Below, piece by piece: positions 38,845 through 50,716 of a stretch of DNA of 64,000 bases. The stretch spans positions 271,927,426 through 271,991,425 of the forward strand of contig CP136063.1 in the NCBI GenBank assembly GCA_032622095.1, in the 5' to 3' direction. The translations under genes were made by a program, and so were the position numbers. The DNA is from Siphonodentalium dalli (lineage: Eukaryota > Mollusca > Scaphopoda > Gadilida > Siphonodentaliidae). Below the pieces are notes generated by a model, which saw only the letters and a list, made by a program, of their open reading frames with translations, did no database searches and had not been told where the DNA came from. Numbering within the stretch: the first letter of the stretch is position 1; each line of letters opens with the position of its first letter.

Positions 38845-41008
38845 TTGTATGTTACAAATAAAGAACGCTCATTGTTAGTCTATTCCTGGTATGCTACAAA
38901 TAAAGAACGCTCATTGTTAGTCTATTCCTGGTGTGTTACAAATAAAGAGCGTTCATTGTTAGTCTATACCTGGTATGATACAAATAAAGAGCGTTCATTT
39001 TTAGTCTACTCATTGTATATTACCAATAAAGAGCGTTCCTTGTTAGATAATTCATGGTATGTTACAAATAAAGAACGCTCATTGTTCGCCTATTCCTGGT
39101 ATGTTACAAATAAAGAGCGTTCATCGTTAGTCTATTCCTGGTATGTTACAAATAAAGAACGCTCATTGTTAGTCTATTCCTGGTATGTTACAAATAAAGA
39201 ACGCTCATTGTTCGTCTATTCCTGGTATGTTACAAATAAAGAGCGTTCATCGTTAGTCTATTCCTGGTATGTTACAAATAAAGAACGCTCATTGTTAGTC
39301 TATTCCTGGTATGTTACAAACAAAGAGCGTTCATCGTTAGTCTATTCCTGGTATGTTACAAATAAAGAACGCTCATTGTTTGTCTATTCCTGGTATGTTA
39401 CAAATAAAGAACACTCATTGTTAGTCTATTCATGGTATGTTACAAATAAAGAGCGTTCATTGCTAGTCTATTACAGGTATGTTACAAATAAAGAACGTTT
39501 ATTGCTAATCTTATTCCTGGTATGTTACAAATAAAGAACGCTCATTTTTAGTTTTATTCCTGGTATGTTACAAATAAAGAGCGTTCATTGTTAGTCTATT
39601 CCTGGTATGTTACAAATAAAGAGCGTTTATTGTTTGTCTATTCCTGGTATGTAACCAACAAAGAACGTCCATTGTTAGTCTTATTCCTGGTATGTTACAC
39701 ATAAAGAGCGTTCATTGTTAGTATATTCATTGTTTGTTACCAATAAAGACCGTTCATTGTTAGTCTTAGTCATGGTATGTTACAAATAAAGAGCGTCCCT
39801 TGTTAGTATATTCATGGTATGTTACACATAAAGATCGTTCATTGTTAGTCTTATTCCTGGCATGTTACAAATAAAGAGCGTTCATTGTTAGTCTTACACA
39901 TTGTATGTTACAAATAAAGAGCGTTCATTGTTAGTATATTCCTGGTTTGTTACAAATAAATAACGCTCATTGTTATATAGTCTATTCTTGGTATGTTACA
40001 AATAAAGAGCGTTCATTGTTAGTCTTACTCCTGGTATGTTACAAATAAAGAACGCTCATTGTTAGTCTATTCCTGGTATGTTATAAATAAAGAGCGTTCC
40101 TTGTTAGTATATTCATGGTATGTTACAATTAAAGATCGTGCATTGTTAGTCTTATTCCTGGTATGTTACACATAAAGAGCGTTCATTGTTAGTCTACTCA
40201 TTGTATATTACCAATAAAGAGCGTTCCTTGTTAGAAAATTCATGGTATGTTACAAATAAAGATCGTTCATTGTTAGTCTTATTCCTGGTATGTTACAAAT
40301 AAAGAACGCTCATTGTTAGTCTATTCCTGGTATGTTACACATAAAGAGCGTTAATTGTTAGTATATTCCTGGTATGTAACCAACAAGGAACGTCCATTGT
40401 TAGTCTTATTCATGGTATGTTACAAATAAAGAGCGTTCATTGCTAGTCTTACTCCTGGTATGTGACAAATAAAGAACGCTCATTATTAGTCTTACTCTTG
40501 GTAGGTTACATATAAAGAGCGTTGATTGATAGTCTATTATTGGTATGTTACATATAAAGAACGCTCATTGTTCGCCTATTCCTGGTATGTTACAAATAAA
40601 GAGCGTTAATTGTTAGTCTATTCCTGGTATGTAACCAACAAGGAACGTCCATTGTTAGTCTTACTCCTGGTATGTTACAAATAAAGAACGCTCATTATTA
40701 GTCTTACTCTTGGTATGTTACATATAAAGAGCGTTGATTGATAGTCTATTATTGGTATGTTACATATAAAGAACGCTCATTGTTAGTCTTACTCCTGGTA
40801 TGTTACAAATAAAGAGTGTTCATTGTTAGTCTTACTCCTGGTATGTTACAAATAAAGAACGCTCATTGCTAGTCTATTCCTGGTATGTTACAAATAAAAA
40901 GCGTTCATTGTTAGTCTTATTCCTGGTATGTTACAAATAAATAACGCTCATTGTTAGTCTATTCCTGGTATGTTACAAATAAAGAGCGTTCATTGTTAGT
41001 CTTATTCC
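38845..41008. repeat. HOR unit 9, truncated type Z (2,164 bp)
   Basis: It follows type Z from the anchor block (38845-39534) through the TATA monomer near 39974 to the GTTGATTGATAG tract. It then breaks at 40571-40576, where the motif TTCGCC appears; elsewhere this motif belongs to monomer 6-7 of the anchor block. From about 40577 the sequence matches 24718 onward. The second open run and the CACTTCC marker are missing, and the unit is 1,269 bp shorter than units 7 and 8. Confidence 0.86.
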
Positions 41009-44000
41009 CTGTATGTTACAAATAAAGAACGCTCATTGTTAGTCTATTCCTGGTATGCTACAAATAAAGAACGCTCATTGTTAGTCTATTCCTGGTGTGT
41101 TACAAATAAAGAGCGTTCATTGTTAGTCTATACCTGGTATGATACAAATAAAGAGCGTTCATTTTTAGTCTACTCATTGTATATTACCAATAAAGAGCGT
41201 TCCTTGTTAGATAATTCATGGTATGTTACAAATAAAGAACGCTCATTGTTCGCCTATTCCTGGTATGTTACAAATAAAGAGCGTTCATCGTTAGTCTATT
41301 CCTGGTATGTTACAAATAAAGAACGCTCATTGTTAGTCTATTCCTGGTATGTTACAAATAAAGAACGCTCATTGTTCGTCTATTCCTGGTATGTTACAAA
41401 TAAAGAGCGTTCATCGTTAGTCTATTCCTGGTATGTTACAAATAAAGAACGCTCATTGTTAGTCTATTCCTGGTATGTTACAAACAAAGAGCGTTCATCG
41501 TTAGTCTATTCCTGGTATGTTACAAATAAAGAACGCTCATTGTGTGTCTATTCCTGGTATGTTACAAATAAAGAACACTCATTGTTAGTCTATTCATGGT
41601 AGGTTACAAATAAAGAGCGTTCATTGCTAGTCTATTACAGGTATGTTACAAATAAAGAACGTTTATTGCTAATCTTATTCCTGGTATGTTACAAATAAAG
41701 AACGCTCATTTTTAGTTTTATTCCTGGTATGTTACAAATAAAGAGCGTTCATTGTTAGTCTATTCCTGGTATGTTACAAATAAAGAGCGTTTATTGTTTG
41801 TCTATTCCTGGTATGTAACCAACAAAGAACGTCCATTGTTAGTCTTATTCCTGGTATGTTACACATAAAGAGCGTTCATTGTTAGTATATTCATTGTTTG
41901 TTACCAATAAAGACCGTTCATTGTTAGTCTTAGTCATGGTATGTTACAAATAAAGAGCGTCCCTTGTTAGTATATTCATGGTATGTTACACATAAAGATC
42001 GTTCATTGTTAGTCTTATTCCTGGCATGTTACAAATAAAGAGCGTTCATTGTTAGTCTTACACATTGTATGTTACAAATAAAGAGCGTTCATTGTTAGTA
42101 TATTCCTGGTTTGTTACAAATAAATAACGCTCATTGTTATATAGTCTATTCTTGGTATGTTACAAATAAAGAGCGTTCATTGTTAGTCTTACTCCTGGTA
42201 TGTTACAAATAAAGAGCGTTCATTGTTAGTCTATTCCTGGTATGTTACAAATAAAGAACGCTCATTGTTTGTCTATTCCTGGTATGTTACAAATAAAGAA
42301 CCCTCACCGTTAGTCTATTCCTGGTATGTTATAAATAAAGAGCGTTTATTGTTAGTCTATTCCTCGTTTGTTATAAATAAAGAGCGTACATTGTTAGTCT
42401 ATTCCTGATATATTACACTTAAAAAACGCTCATTGTTAGTCTTACTCCTGGTATGTTACAAATAAAGAGCGTTCATTGTTAGTCTTACTCCTGGTATGTT
42501 TCAAATAAAGAATGTTCATTGTTAGTCTATTCCTGGTATGTTACACACAAAGAGCGTTCATTGTCAGTCTACTCATTGTATATTACCAATAAAGACCGTC
42601 CCTTGTTAGTATATTCATGGTATGTTACAAATAAAGATCGTTCATTGTTAGTCTTATTCCTGGTATGTTACAAATAAAGAGCGTTCATTGTTAGTCTTAC
42701 ACATTGTATGTTACAAATAAAGAGCGTTCACTGTTAGTCACCTCCTGACAAATAACCAATACTGAGCGTTCATTGTTAGTCTATTCCTGGTATGTTACCA
42801 ATAAAGATCATTCATTGTTAGTCTTATTCCTGTGATGTTACAAATAAACAGCGTTAATTGTTAGTCTATTCTTGGTATGTTACAAATAAAGAGCGTTCAT
42901 TGTTAGTCTTACTCCTGGTATGTTACAAATAAAGAACACTCATTGTTAGTCAATTCCTGGTATGTTATAAATAAAGAGCGTTCCTTGTTAGTATATTCAT
43001 GGTATGTTACAAATAAAGATCGTGCATTGTTAGTCTTATTCCTGGTATGTTACACATAAAGAGCGTTCATTGTTAGTCTACTCATTGTATATTACCAATA
43101 AAGAGCGTTCCTTGTTAGAAAATTCATGGTATGTTACAAATAAAGATCGTTCATTGTTAGTCTTATTCCTGGTATGTTACAAATAAAGAACGCTCATTGT
43201 TAGTCTATTCCTGGTATGTTATAAATTTAGAGCGTTCCTTGTTAGTATATTCATGGTATGTTACAATTAAAGATCGTGCATTGTTAGTCTTATTCCTGGT
43301 ATGTTACACATAAAGAGCGTTCATTGTTAGTCTACTCATTGTATATTACCAATAAAGAGCGTTCCTTGTTAGAAAATTCATGGTATGTTACAAATAAAGA
43401 TCGTTCATTGTTAGTCTTATTCCTGGTATGTTACAAATAAAGAACGCTCATTGTTAGTCTATTCCTGGTATGTTACAAATAAAGAGCGTTAATTGTTAGT
43501 CTATTCCTGGTATGTAACCAACAAGGAACGTCCATTGTTAGTCTTATTCATGGTATGTTACAAATAAAGAGCGTTCATTGCTAGTCTTACTCCTGGTATG
43601 TGACAAATAAAGAACGCTCATTATTAGTCTTACTCTTGGTAGGTTACATATAAAGAGCGTTGATTGATAGTCTATTATTGGTATGTTACATATAAAGAAC
43701 GCTCATTGTTAGTCTATTCTTGGTATGTTACAAATAAAGAGCGTTCATTGTTAGTCTTACTCCTGGTATGTTACAAATAAAGAACGCTCATTGTTAGTCT
43801 ATTCCTGGTATGTTATAAATAAAGAGCGTTCCTTGTTAGTATATTCATGGTATGTTACAAATAAAGATCGTGCATTGTTAGTCTTATTCCTGGTATGTTA
43901 CACATAAAGAGCGTTCATTGTTAGTCTACTCATTGTATATTACCAATAAAGAGCGTTCCTTGTTAGAAAATTCATGGTATGTTACAAATAAAGATCGTTC

Positions 44001-44485
44001 ATTGTTAGTCTTATTCCTGGTATGTTACAAATAAAGAACGCTCATTGTTAGTCTATTCCTGGTATGTTACAAATAAAGAGCGTTAATTGTTAGTCTATTC
44101 CTGGTATGTAACCAACAAGGAACGTCCATTGTTAGTCTTACTCCTGGTATGTTACAAATAAAGAACGCTCATTATTAGTCTTACTCTTGGTATGTTACAT
44201 ATAAAGAGCGTTGATTGATAGTCTATTATTGGTATGTTACATATAAAGAACGCTCATTGTTAGTCTTACTCCTGGTATGTTACACATAAAGAGTGTTCAT
44301 TGTTAGTCTTACTCCTGGTATGTTACAAATAAAGAACGCTCATTGCTAGTCTATTCCTGGTATGTTACAAATAAAAAGCGTTCATTGTTAGTCTTATTCC
44401 TGGTATGTTACAAATAAATAACGCTCATTGTTAGTCTATTCCTGGTATGTTACAAATAAAGAGCGTTCATTGTTAGTCTTATTCC
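41009..44485. repeat. HOR unit 10, type Y (3,477 bp)
   Basis: This is a copy of unit 5 at an offset of 15,859 bp, including the rare C at 42302. Private changes since the duplication: TTCCCTG for TTCCTTG at the start of the anchor block, TTGTGTGTC near 41541, TGGTAGGTTAC near 41597 (an in-frame TAG), TCAATTCC near 42951 and AAATTTAGAGCG near 43217. Confidence 0.87.
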
Positions 44486-47400
44486 TTGTATGTTACAAAT
44501 AAAGAACGCTCATTGTTAGTCTATTCCTGGTATGCTACAAATAAAGAACGCTCATTGTTAGTCTATTCCTGGTGTGTTACAAATAAAGAGCGTTCATTGT
44601 TAGTCTATACCTGGTATGATACAAATAAAGAGCGTTCATTTTTAGTCTACTCATTGTATATTACCAATAAAGAGCGTTCCTTGTTAGATAATTCATGGTA
44701 TGTTACAAATAAAGAACGCTCATTGTTCGCCTATTCCTGGTATGTTACAAATAAAGAGCGTTCATCGTTAGTCTATTCCTGGTATGTTACAAATAAAGAA
44801 CGCTCATTGTTAGTCTATTCCTGGTATGTTACAAATAAAGAACGCTCATTGTTCGTCTATTCCTGGTATGTTACAAATAAAGAGCGTTCATCGTTAGTCT
44901 ATTCCTGGTATGTTACAAATAAAGAACGCTCATTGTTAGTCTATTCCTGGTATGTTACAAACAAAGAGCGTTCATCGTTAGTCTATTCCTGGTATGTTAC
45001 AAATAAAGAACGCTCATTGTTTGTCTATTCCTGGTATGTTACAAATAAAGAACACTCATTGTTAGTCTATTCATGGTATGTTACAAATAAAGAGCGTTCA
45101 TTGCTAGTCTATTACAGGTATGTTACAAATAAAGAACGTTTATTGCTAATATTATTCCTGGTATGTTACAAATAAAGAACGCTCATTTTTAGTTTTATTC
45201 CTGGTATGTTACAAATAAAGAGCGTTCATTGTTAGTCTATTCCTGGTATGTTACAAATAAAGAGCGTTTATTGTTTGTCTATTCCTGGTATGTAACCAAC
45301 AAAGAACGTCCATTGTTAGTCTTATTCCTGGTATGTTACACATAAAGAGCGTTCATTGTTAGTATATTCATTGTTTGTTACCAAAAAAGACCGTTCATTG
45401 TTAGTCTTAGTCATGGTATGTTACAAATAAAGAGCGTCCCTTGTTAGTATATTCATGGTATGTTACACATAAAGATCGTTCATTGTTAGTCTTATTCCTG
45501 GCATGTTACAAATAAAGAGCGTTCATTGTTAGTCTTACACATTGTATGTTACAAATAAAGAGCGTTCATTGTTAGTATATTCCTGGTTTGTTACAAATAA
45601 ATAACGCTCATTGTTATATAGTCTATTCTTGGTATGTTACAAATAAAGAGCGTTCATTGTTAATCTTACTCCTGGTATGTTACAAATAAAGAGCGTTCAT
45701 TGTTAGTCTATTCCTGGTATGTTACAAATAAAGAACGCTCATTGTTTGTCTATTCCTGGTATGTTACAAATAAAGAACGCTCACCGTTAGTCTATTCCTG
45801 GTATGTTATAAATAAAGAGCGTTTATTGTTAGTCTATTCCTCGTTTGTTATAAATAAAGAGCGTACATTGTTAGTCTATTCCTGATATATTACACTTAAA
45901 AAACGCTCATTGTTAGTCTTACTCCTGGTATGTTACAAATAAAGAGCGTTCATTGTTAGTCTTACTCCTGGTATGTTTCAAATAAAGAATGTTCATTGTT
46001 AGTCTATTCCTGGTATGTTACACACAAAGAGCGTTCATTGTCAGTCTACTCATTGTATATTACCAATAAAGACCGTCCCTTGTTAGTATATTCATGGTAT
46101 GTTACAAATAAAGATCGTTCATTGTTAGTCTTATTCCTGGTATGTTACAAATAAAGAGCGTTCATTGTTAGTCTTACACATTGTATGTTACAAATAAAGA
46201 GCGTTCACTGTTAGTCACCTCCTGACAAATAACCAATACTGAGCGTTCATTGTTAGTCTATTCCTGGTATGTTACCAATAAAGATCATTCATTGTTAGTC
46301 TTATTCCTGTGATGTTACAAATAAACAGCGTTAATTGTTAGTCTATTCTTGGTATGTTACAAATAAAGAGCGTTCATTGTTAGTCTTACTCCTGGTATGT
46401 TACAAATAAAGAACACTCATTGTTAGTCTATTCCTGGTATGTTATAAATAAAGAGCGTTCCTTGTTAGTATATTCATGGTATGTTACAAATAAAGATCGT
46501 GCATTGTTAGTCTTATTCCTGGTATGTTACACATAAAGAGCGTTCATTGTTAGTCTACTCATTGTATATTACCAATAAAGAGCGTTCCTTGTTAGAAAAT
46601 TCATGGTATGTTACAAATAAAGATCGTTCATTGTTAGTCTTATTCCTGGTATGTTACAAATAAAGAACGCTCATTGTTAGTCTATTCCTGGTATGTTATA
46701 AATAAAGAGCGTTCCTTGTTAGTATATTCATGGTATGTTACAATTAAAGATCGTGCATTGTTAGTCTTATTCCTGGTATGTTACACATAAAGAGCGTTCA
46801 TTGTTAGTCTACTCATTGTATATTACCAATAAAGAGCGTTCCTTGTTAGAAAATTCATGGTATGTTACAAATAAAGATCGTTCATTGTTAGTCTTATTCC
46901 TGGTATGTTACAAATAAAGAACGCTCATTGTTAGTCTATTCCTGGTATGTTACAAATAAAGAGCGTTAATTGTTAGTCTATTCCTGGTATGTAATCAACA
47001 AGGAACGTCCATTGTTAGTCTTATTCATGGTATGTTACAAATAAAGAGCGTTCATTGCTAGTCTTACTCCTGGTATGTGACAAATAAAGAACGCTCATTA
47101 TTAGTCTTACTATTGGTAGGTTACATATAAAGAGCGTTGATTGATAGTCTATTATTGGTATGTTACATATAAAGAACGCTCATTGTTAGTCTTACTCCTG
47201 GTATGTTACAAATAAAGAGTGTTCATTGTTAGTCTTACTCCTGGTATGTTACAAATAAAGAACGCTCATTGCTAGTCTATTCCTGGTATGTTATAAATAA
47301 AGAGCGTTCCTTGTTAGTATATTCATGGTATGTTACAAATAAAGATCGTGCATTGTTAGTCTTATTCCTGGTATGTTACACATAAAGAGCGTTCATTGTT

Positions 47401-47963
47401 AGTCTACTCATTGTATATTACCAATAAAGAGCGTTCCTTGTTAGAAAATTCATGGTATGTTACAAATAAAGATCGTTCATTGTTAGTCTTATTCCTGGTA
47501 TGTTACAAATAAAGAACGCTCATTGTTAGTCTATTCCTGGTATGTTACAAATAAAGAGCGTTAATTGTTAGTCTATTCCTGGTATGTAACCAACAAGGAA
47601 CGTCCATTGTTAGTCTTACTCCTGGTATGTTACAAATAAAGAACGCTCATTATTAGTCTTACTCTTGGTATGTTACATATAAAGAGCGTTGATTGATAGT
47701 CTATTATTGGTATGTTACATATAAAGAACGCTCATTGTTAGTCTTACTCCTGGTATGTTACAAATAAAGAGTGTTCATTGTTAGTCTTACTCCTGGTATG
47801 TTACAAATAAAGAACGCTCATTGCTAGTCTATTCCTGGTATGTTACAAATAAAAAGCGTTCATTGTTAGTCTTATTCCTGGTATGTTACAAATAAATAAC
47901 GCTCATTGTTAGTCTATTCCTGGTATGTTACAAATAAAGAGCGTTCATTGTTAGTCTTATTCC
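44486..47963. repeat. HOR unit 11, complete type X (3,478 bp)
   Basis: It has a full 229-codon anchor block (44486-45175), the TATA monomer near 45613, the CTCACCG run at 45700-45885, the CACCTCC marker near 46215 and GTAATCAAC near 46993. It corresponds to unit 6 without that unit's 126-bp deletion, so the offset changes from 15,859 to 15,985 across it. TACTATTGG near 47110, in place of TACTCTTGG, is a new variant shared with units 12 and 15. Confidence 0.87.
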
Positions 47964-50716
47964 TTGTATGTTACAAATAAAGAACGCTCATTGTTAGTCT
48001 ATTCCTGGTATGCTACAAATAAAGAACGCTCATTGTTAGTCTATTCCTGGTGTGTTACAAATAAAGAGCGTTCATTGTTAGTCTATACCTGGTATGATAC
48101 AAATAAAGAGCGTTCATTTTTAGTCTACTCATTGTATATTACCAATAAAGAGCGTTCCTTGTTAGATAATTCATGGTATGTTACAAATAAAGAACGCTCA
48201 TTGTTCGCCTATTCCTGGTATGTTACAAATAAAGAGCGTTCATCGTTAGTCTATTCCTGGTATGTTACAAATAAAGAACGCTCATTGTTAGTCTATTCCT
48301 GGTATGTTACAAATAAAGAACGCTCATTGTTCGTCTATTCCTGGTATGTTACAAATAAAGAGCGTTCATCGTTAGTCTATTCCTGGTATGTTACAAATAA
48401 AGAACGCTCATTGTTAGTCTATTCCTGGTATGTTACAAACAAAGAGCGTTCATCGTTAGTCTATTCCTGGTATGTTACAAATAAAGAACGCTCATTGTTT
48501 GTCTATTCCTGGTATGTTACAAATAAAGAACACTCATTGTTAGTCTATTCATGGTATGTTACAAATAAAGAGCGTTCATTGTTAGTCTATTCCTCGTTTG
48601 TTATAAATAAAGAGCGTACATTGTTAGTCTATTCCTGATATATTACACTTAAAAAACGCTCATTGTTAGTCTTACTCCTGGTATGTTACAAATAAAGAGC
48701 GTTCATTGTTAGTCTTACTCCTGGTATGTTTCAAATAAAGAATGTTCATTGTTAGTCTATTCCTGGTATGTTACACACAAAGAGCGTTCATTGTCAGTCT
48801 ACTCATTGTATATTACCAATAAAGACCGTCCCTTGTTAGTATATTCATGGTATGTTACAAATAAAGATCGTTCATTGTTAGTCTTATTCCTGGTATGTTA
48901 CAAATAAAGAGCGTTCATTGTTAGTCTTACACATTGTATGTTACAAATAAAGAGCGTTCACTGTTAGTCACCTCCTGACAAATAACCAATACTGAGCGTT
49001 CATTGTTAGTCTATTCCTGGTATGTTACCAATAAAGATCATTCATTGTTAGTCTTATTCCTGTGATGTTACAAATAAACAGCGTTAATTGTTAGTCTATT
49101 CTTGGTATGTTACAAATAAAGAGCGTTCATTGTTAGTCTTACTCCTGGTATGTTACAAATAAAGAACACTCATTGTTAGTCTATTCCTGGTATGTTATAA
49201 ATAAAGAGCGTTCCTTGTTAGTATATTCATGGTATGTTACAAATAAAGATCGTGCATTGTTAGTCTTATTCCTGGTATGTTACACATAAAGAGCGTTCAT
49301 TGTTAGTCTACTCATTGTATATTACCAATAAAGAGCGTTCCTTGTTAGAAAATTCATGGTATGTTACAAATAAAGATCGTTCATTGTTAGTCTTATTCCT
49401 GGTATGTTACAAATAAAGAACGCTCATTGTTAGTCTATTCCTGGTATGTTATAAATAAAGAGCGTTCCTTGTTAGTATATTCATGGTATGTTACAATTAA
49501 AGATCGTGCATTGTTAGTCTTATTCCTGGTATGTTACACATAAAGAGCGTTCATTGTTAGTCTACTCATTGTATATTACCAATAAAGAGCGTTCCTTGTT
49601 AGAAAATTCATGGTATGTTACAAATAAAGATCGTTCATTGTTAGTCTTATTCCTGGTATGTTACAAATAAAGAACGCTCATTGTTAGTCTATTCCTGGTA
49701 TGTTACAAATAAAGAGCGTTAATTGTTAGTCTATTCCTGGTATGTAATCAACAAGGAACGTCCATTGTTAGTCTTATTCATGGTATGTTACAAATAAAGA
49801 GCGTTCATTGCTAGTCTTACTCCTGGTATGTGACAAATAAAGAACGCTCATTATTAGTCTTACTATTGGTAGGTTACATATAAAGAGCGTTGATTGATAG
49901 TCTATTATTGGTATGTTACATATAAAGAACGCTCATTGTTAGTCTTACTCCTGGTATGTTACAAATAAAGAGTGTTCATTGTTAGTCTTACTCCTGGTAT
50001 GTTACAAATAAAGAACGCTCATTGCTAGTCTATTCCTGGTATGTTATAAATAAAGAGCGTTCCTTGTTAGTATATTCATGGTATGTTACAAATAAAGATC
50101 GTGCATTGTTAGTCTTATTCCTGGTATGTTACACATAAAGAGCGTTCATTGTTAGTCTACTCATTGTATATTACCAATAAAGAGCGTTCCTTGTTAGAAA
50201 ATTCATGGTATGTTACAAATAAAGATCGTTCATTGTTAGTCTTATTCCTGGTATGTTACAAATAAAGAACGCTCATTGTTAGTCTATTCCTGGTATGTTA
50301 CAAATAAAGAGCGTTAATTGTTAGTCTATTCCTGGTATGTAACCAACAAGGAACGTCCATTGTTAGTCTTACTCCTGGTATGTTACAAATAAAGAACGCT
50401 CATTATTAGTCTTACTCTTGGTATGTTACATATAAAGAGCGTTGATTGATAGTCTATTATTGGTATGTTACATATAAAGAACGCTCATTGTTAGTCTTAC
50501 TCCTGGTATGTTACAAATAAAGAGTGTTCATTGTTAGTCTTACTCCTGGTATGTTACAAATAAAGAACGCTCATTGCTAGTCTATTCCTGGTATGTTACA
50601 AATAAAAAGCGTTCATTGTTAGTCTTATTCCTGGTATGTTACAAATAAATAACGCTCATTGTTAGTCTATTCCTGGTATGTTACAAATAAAGAGCGTTCA
50701 TTGTTAGTCTTATTCC
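47964..50716. repeat. HOR unit 12, type W (2,753 bp)
   Basis: This is type X with one in-register internal deletion of 725 bp: monomer 15 of the anchor block joins directly to the monomer with TCCTCGTTTG, which in unit 11 lies in the downstream run at 45700-45885. The TATA monomer and the 43-bp-rich tract between are lost, and the fused open run is 224 codons (47964-48638). The tail is that of type X, with GTAATCAAC near 49745 and TACTATTGG near 49862. Confidence 0.88.

Larger units (their letters stand above)
24718..47963. repeat. 15,859-bp tandem super-repeat
   Basis: 24718-40576 is followed directly by a second copy starting at about 40577. Evidence is the equal spacing of anchor blocks (25150 to 41009, 28627 to 44486) and rare shared bases: C at 26443 and 42302, C at 28426 and 44285. 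After the three-monomer deletion in unit 6 the offset becomes 15,985 (A at 29166 and 45151). Correspondence continues through the anchor block of unit 12 and is then lost. Confidence 0.87.
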
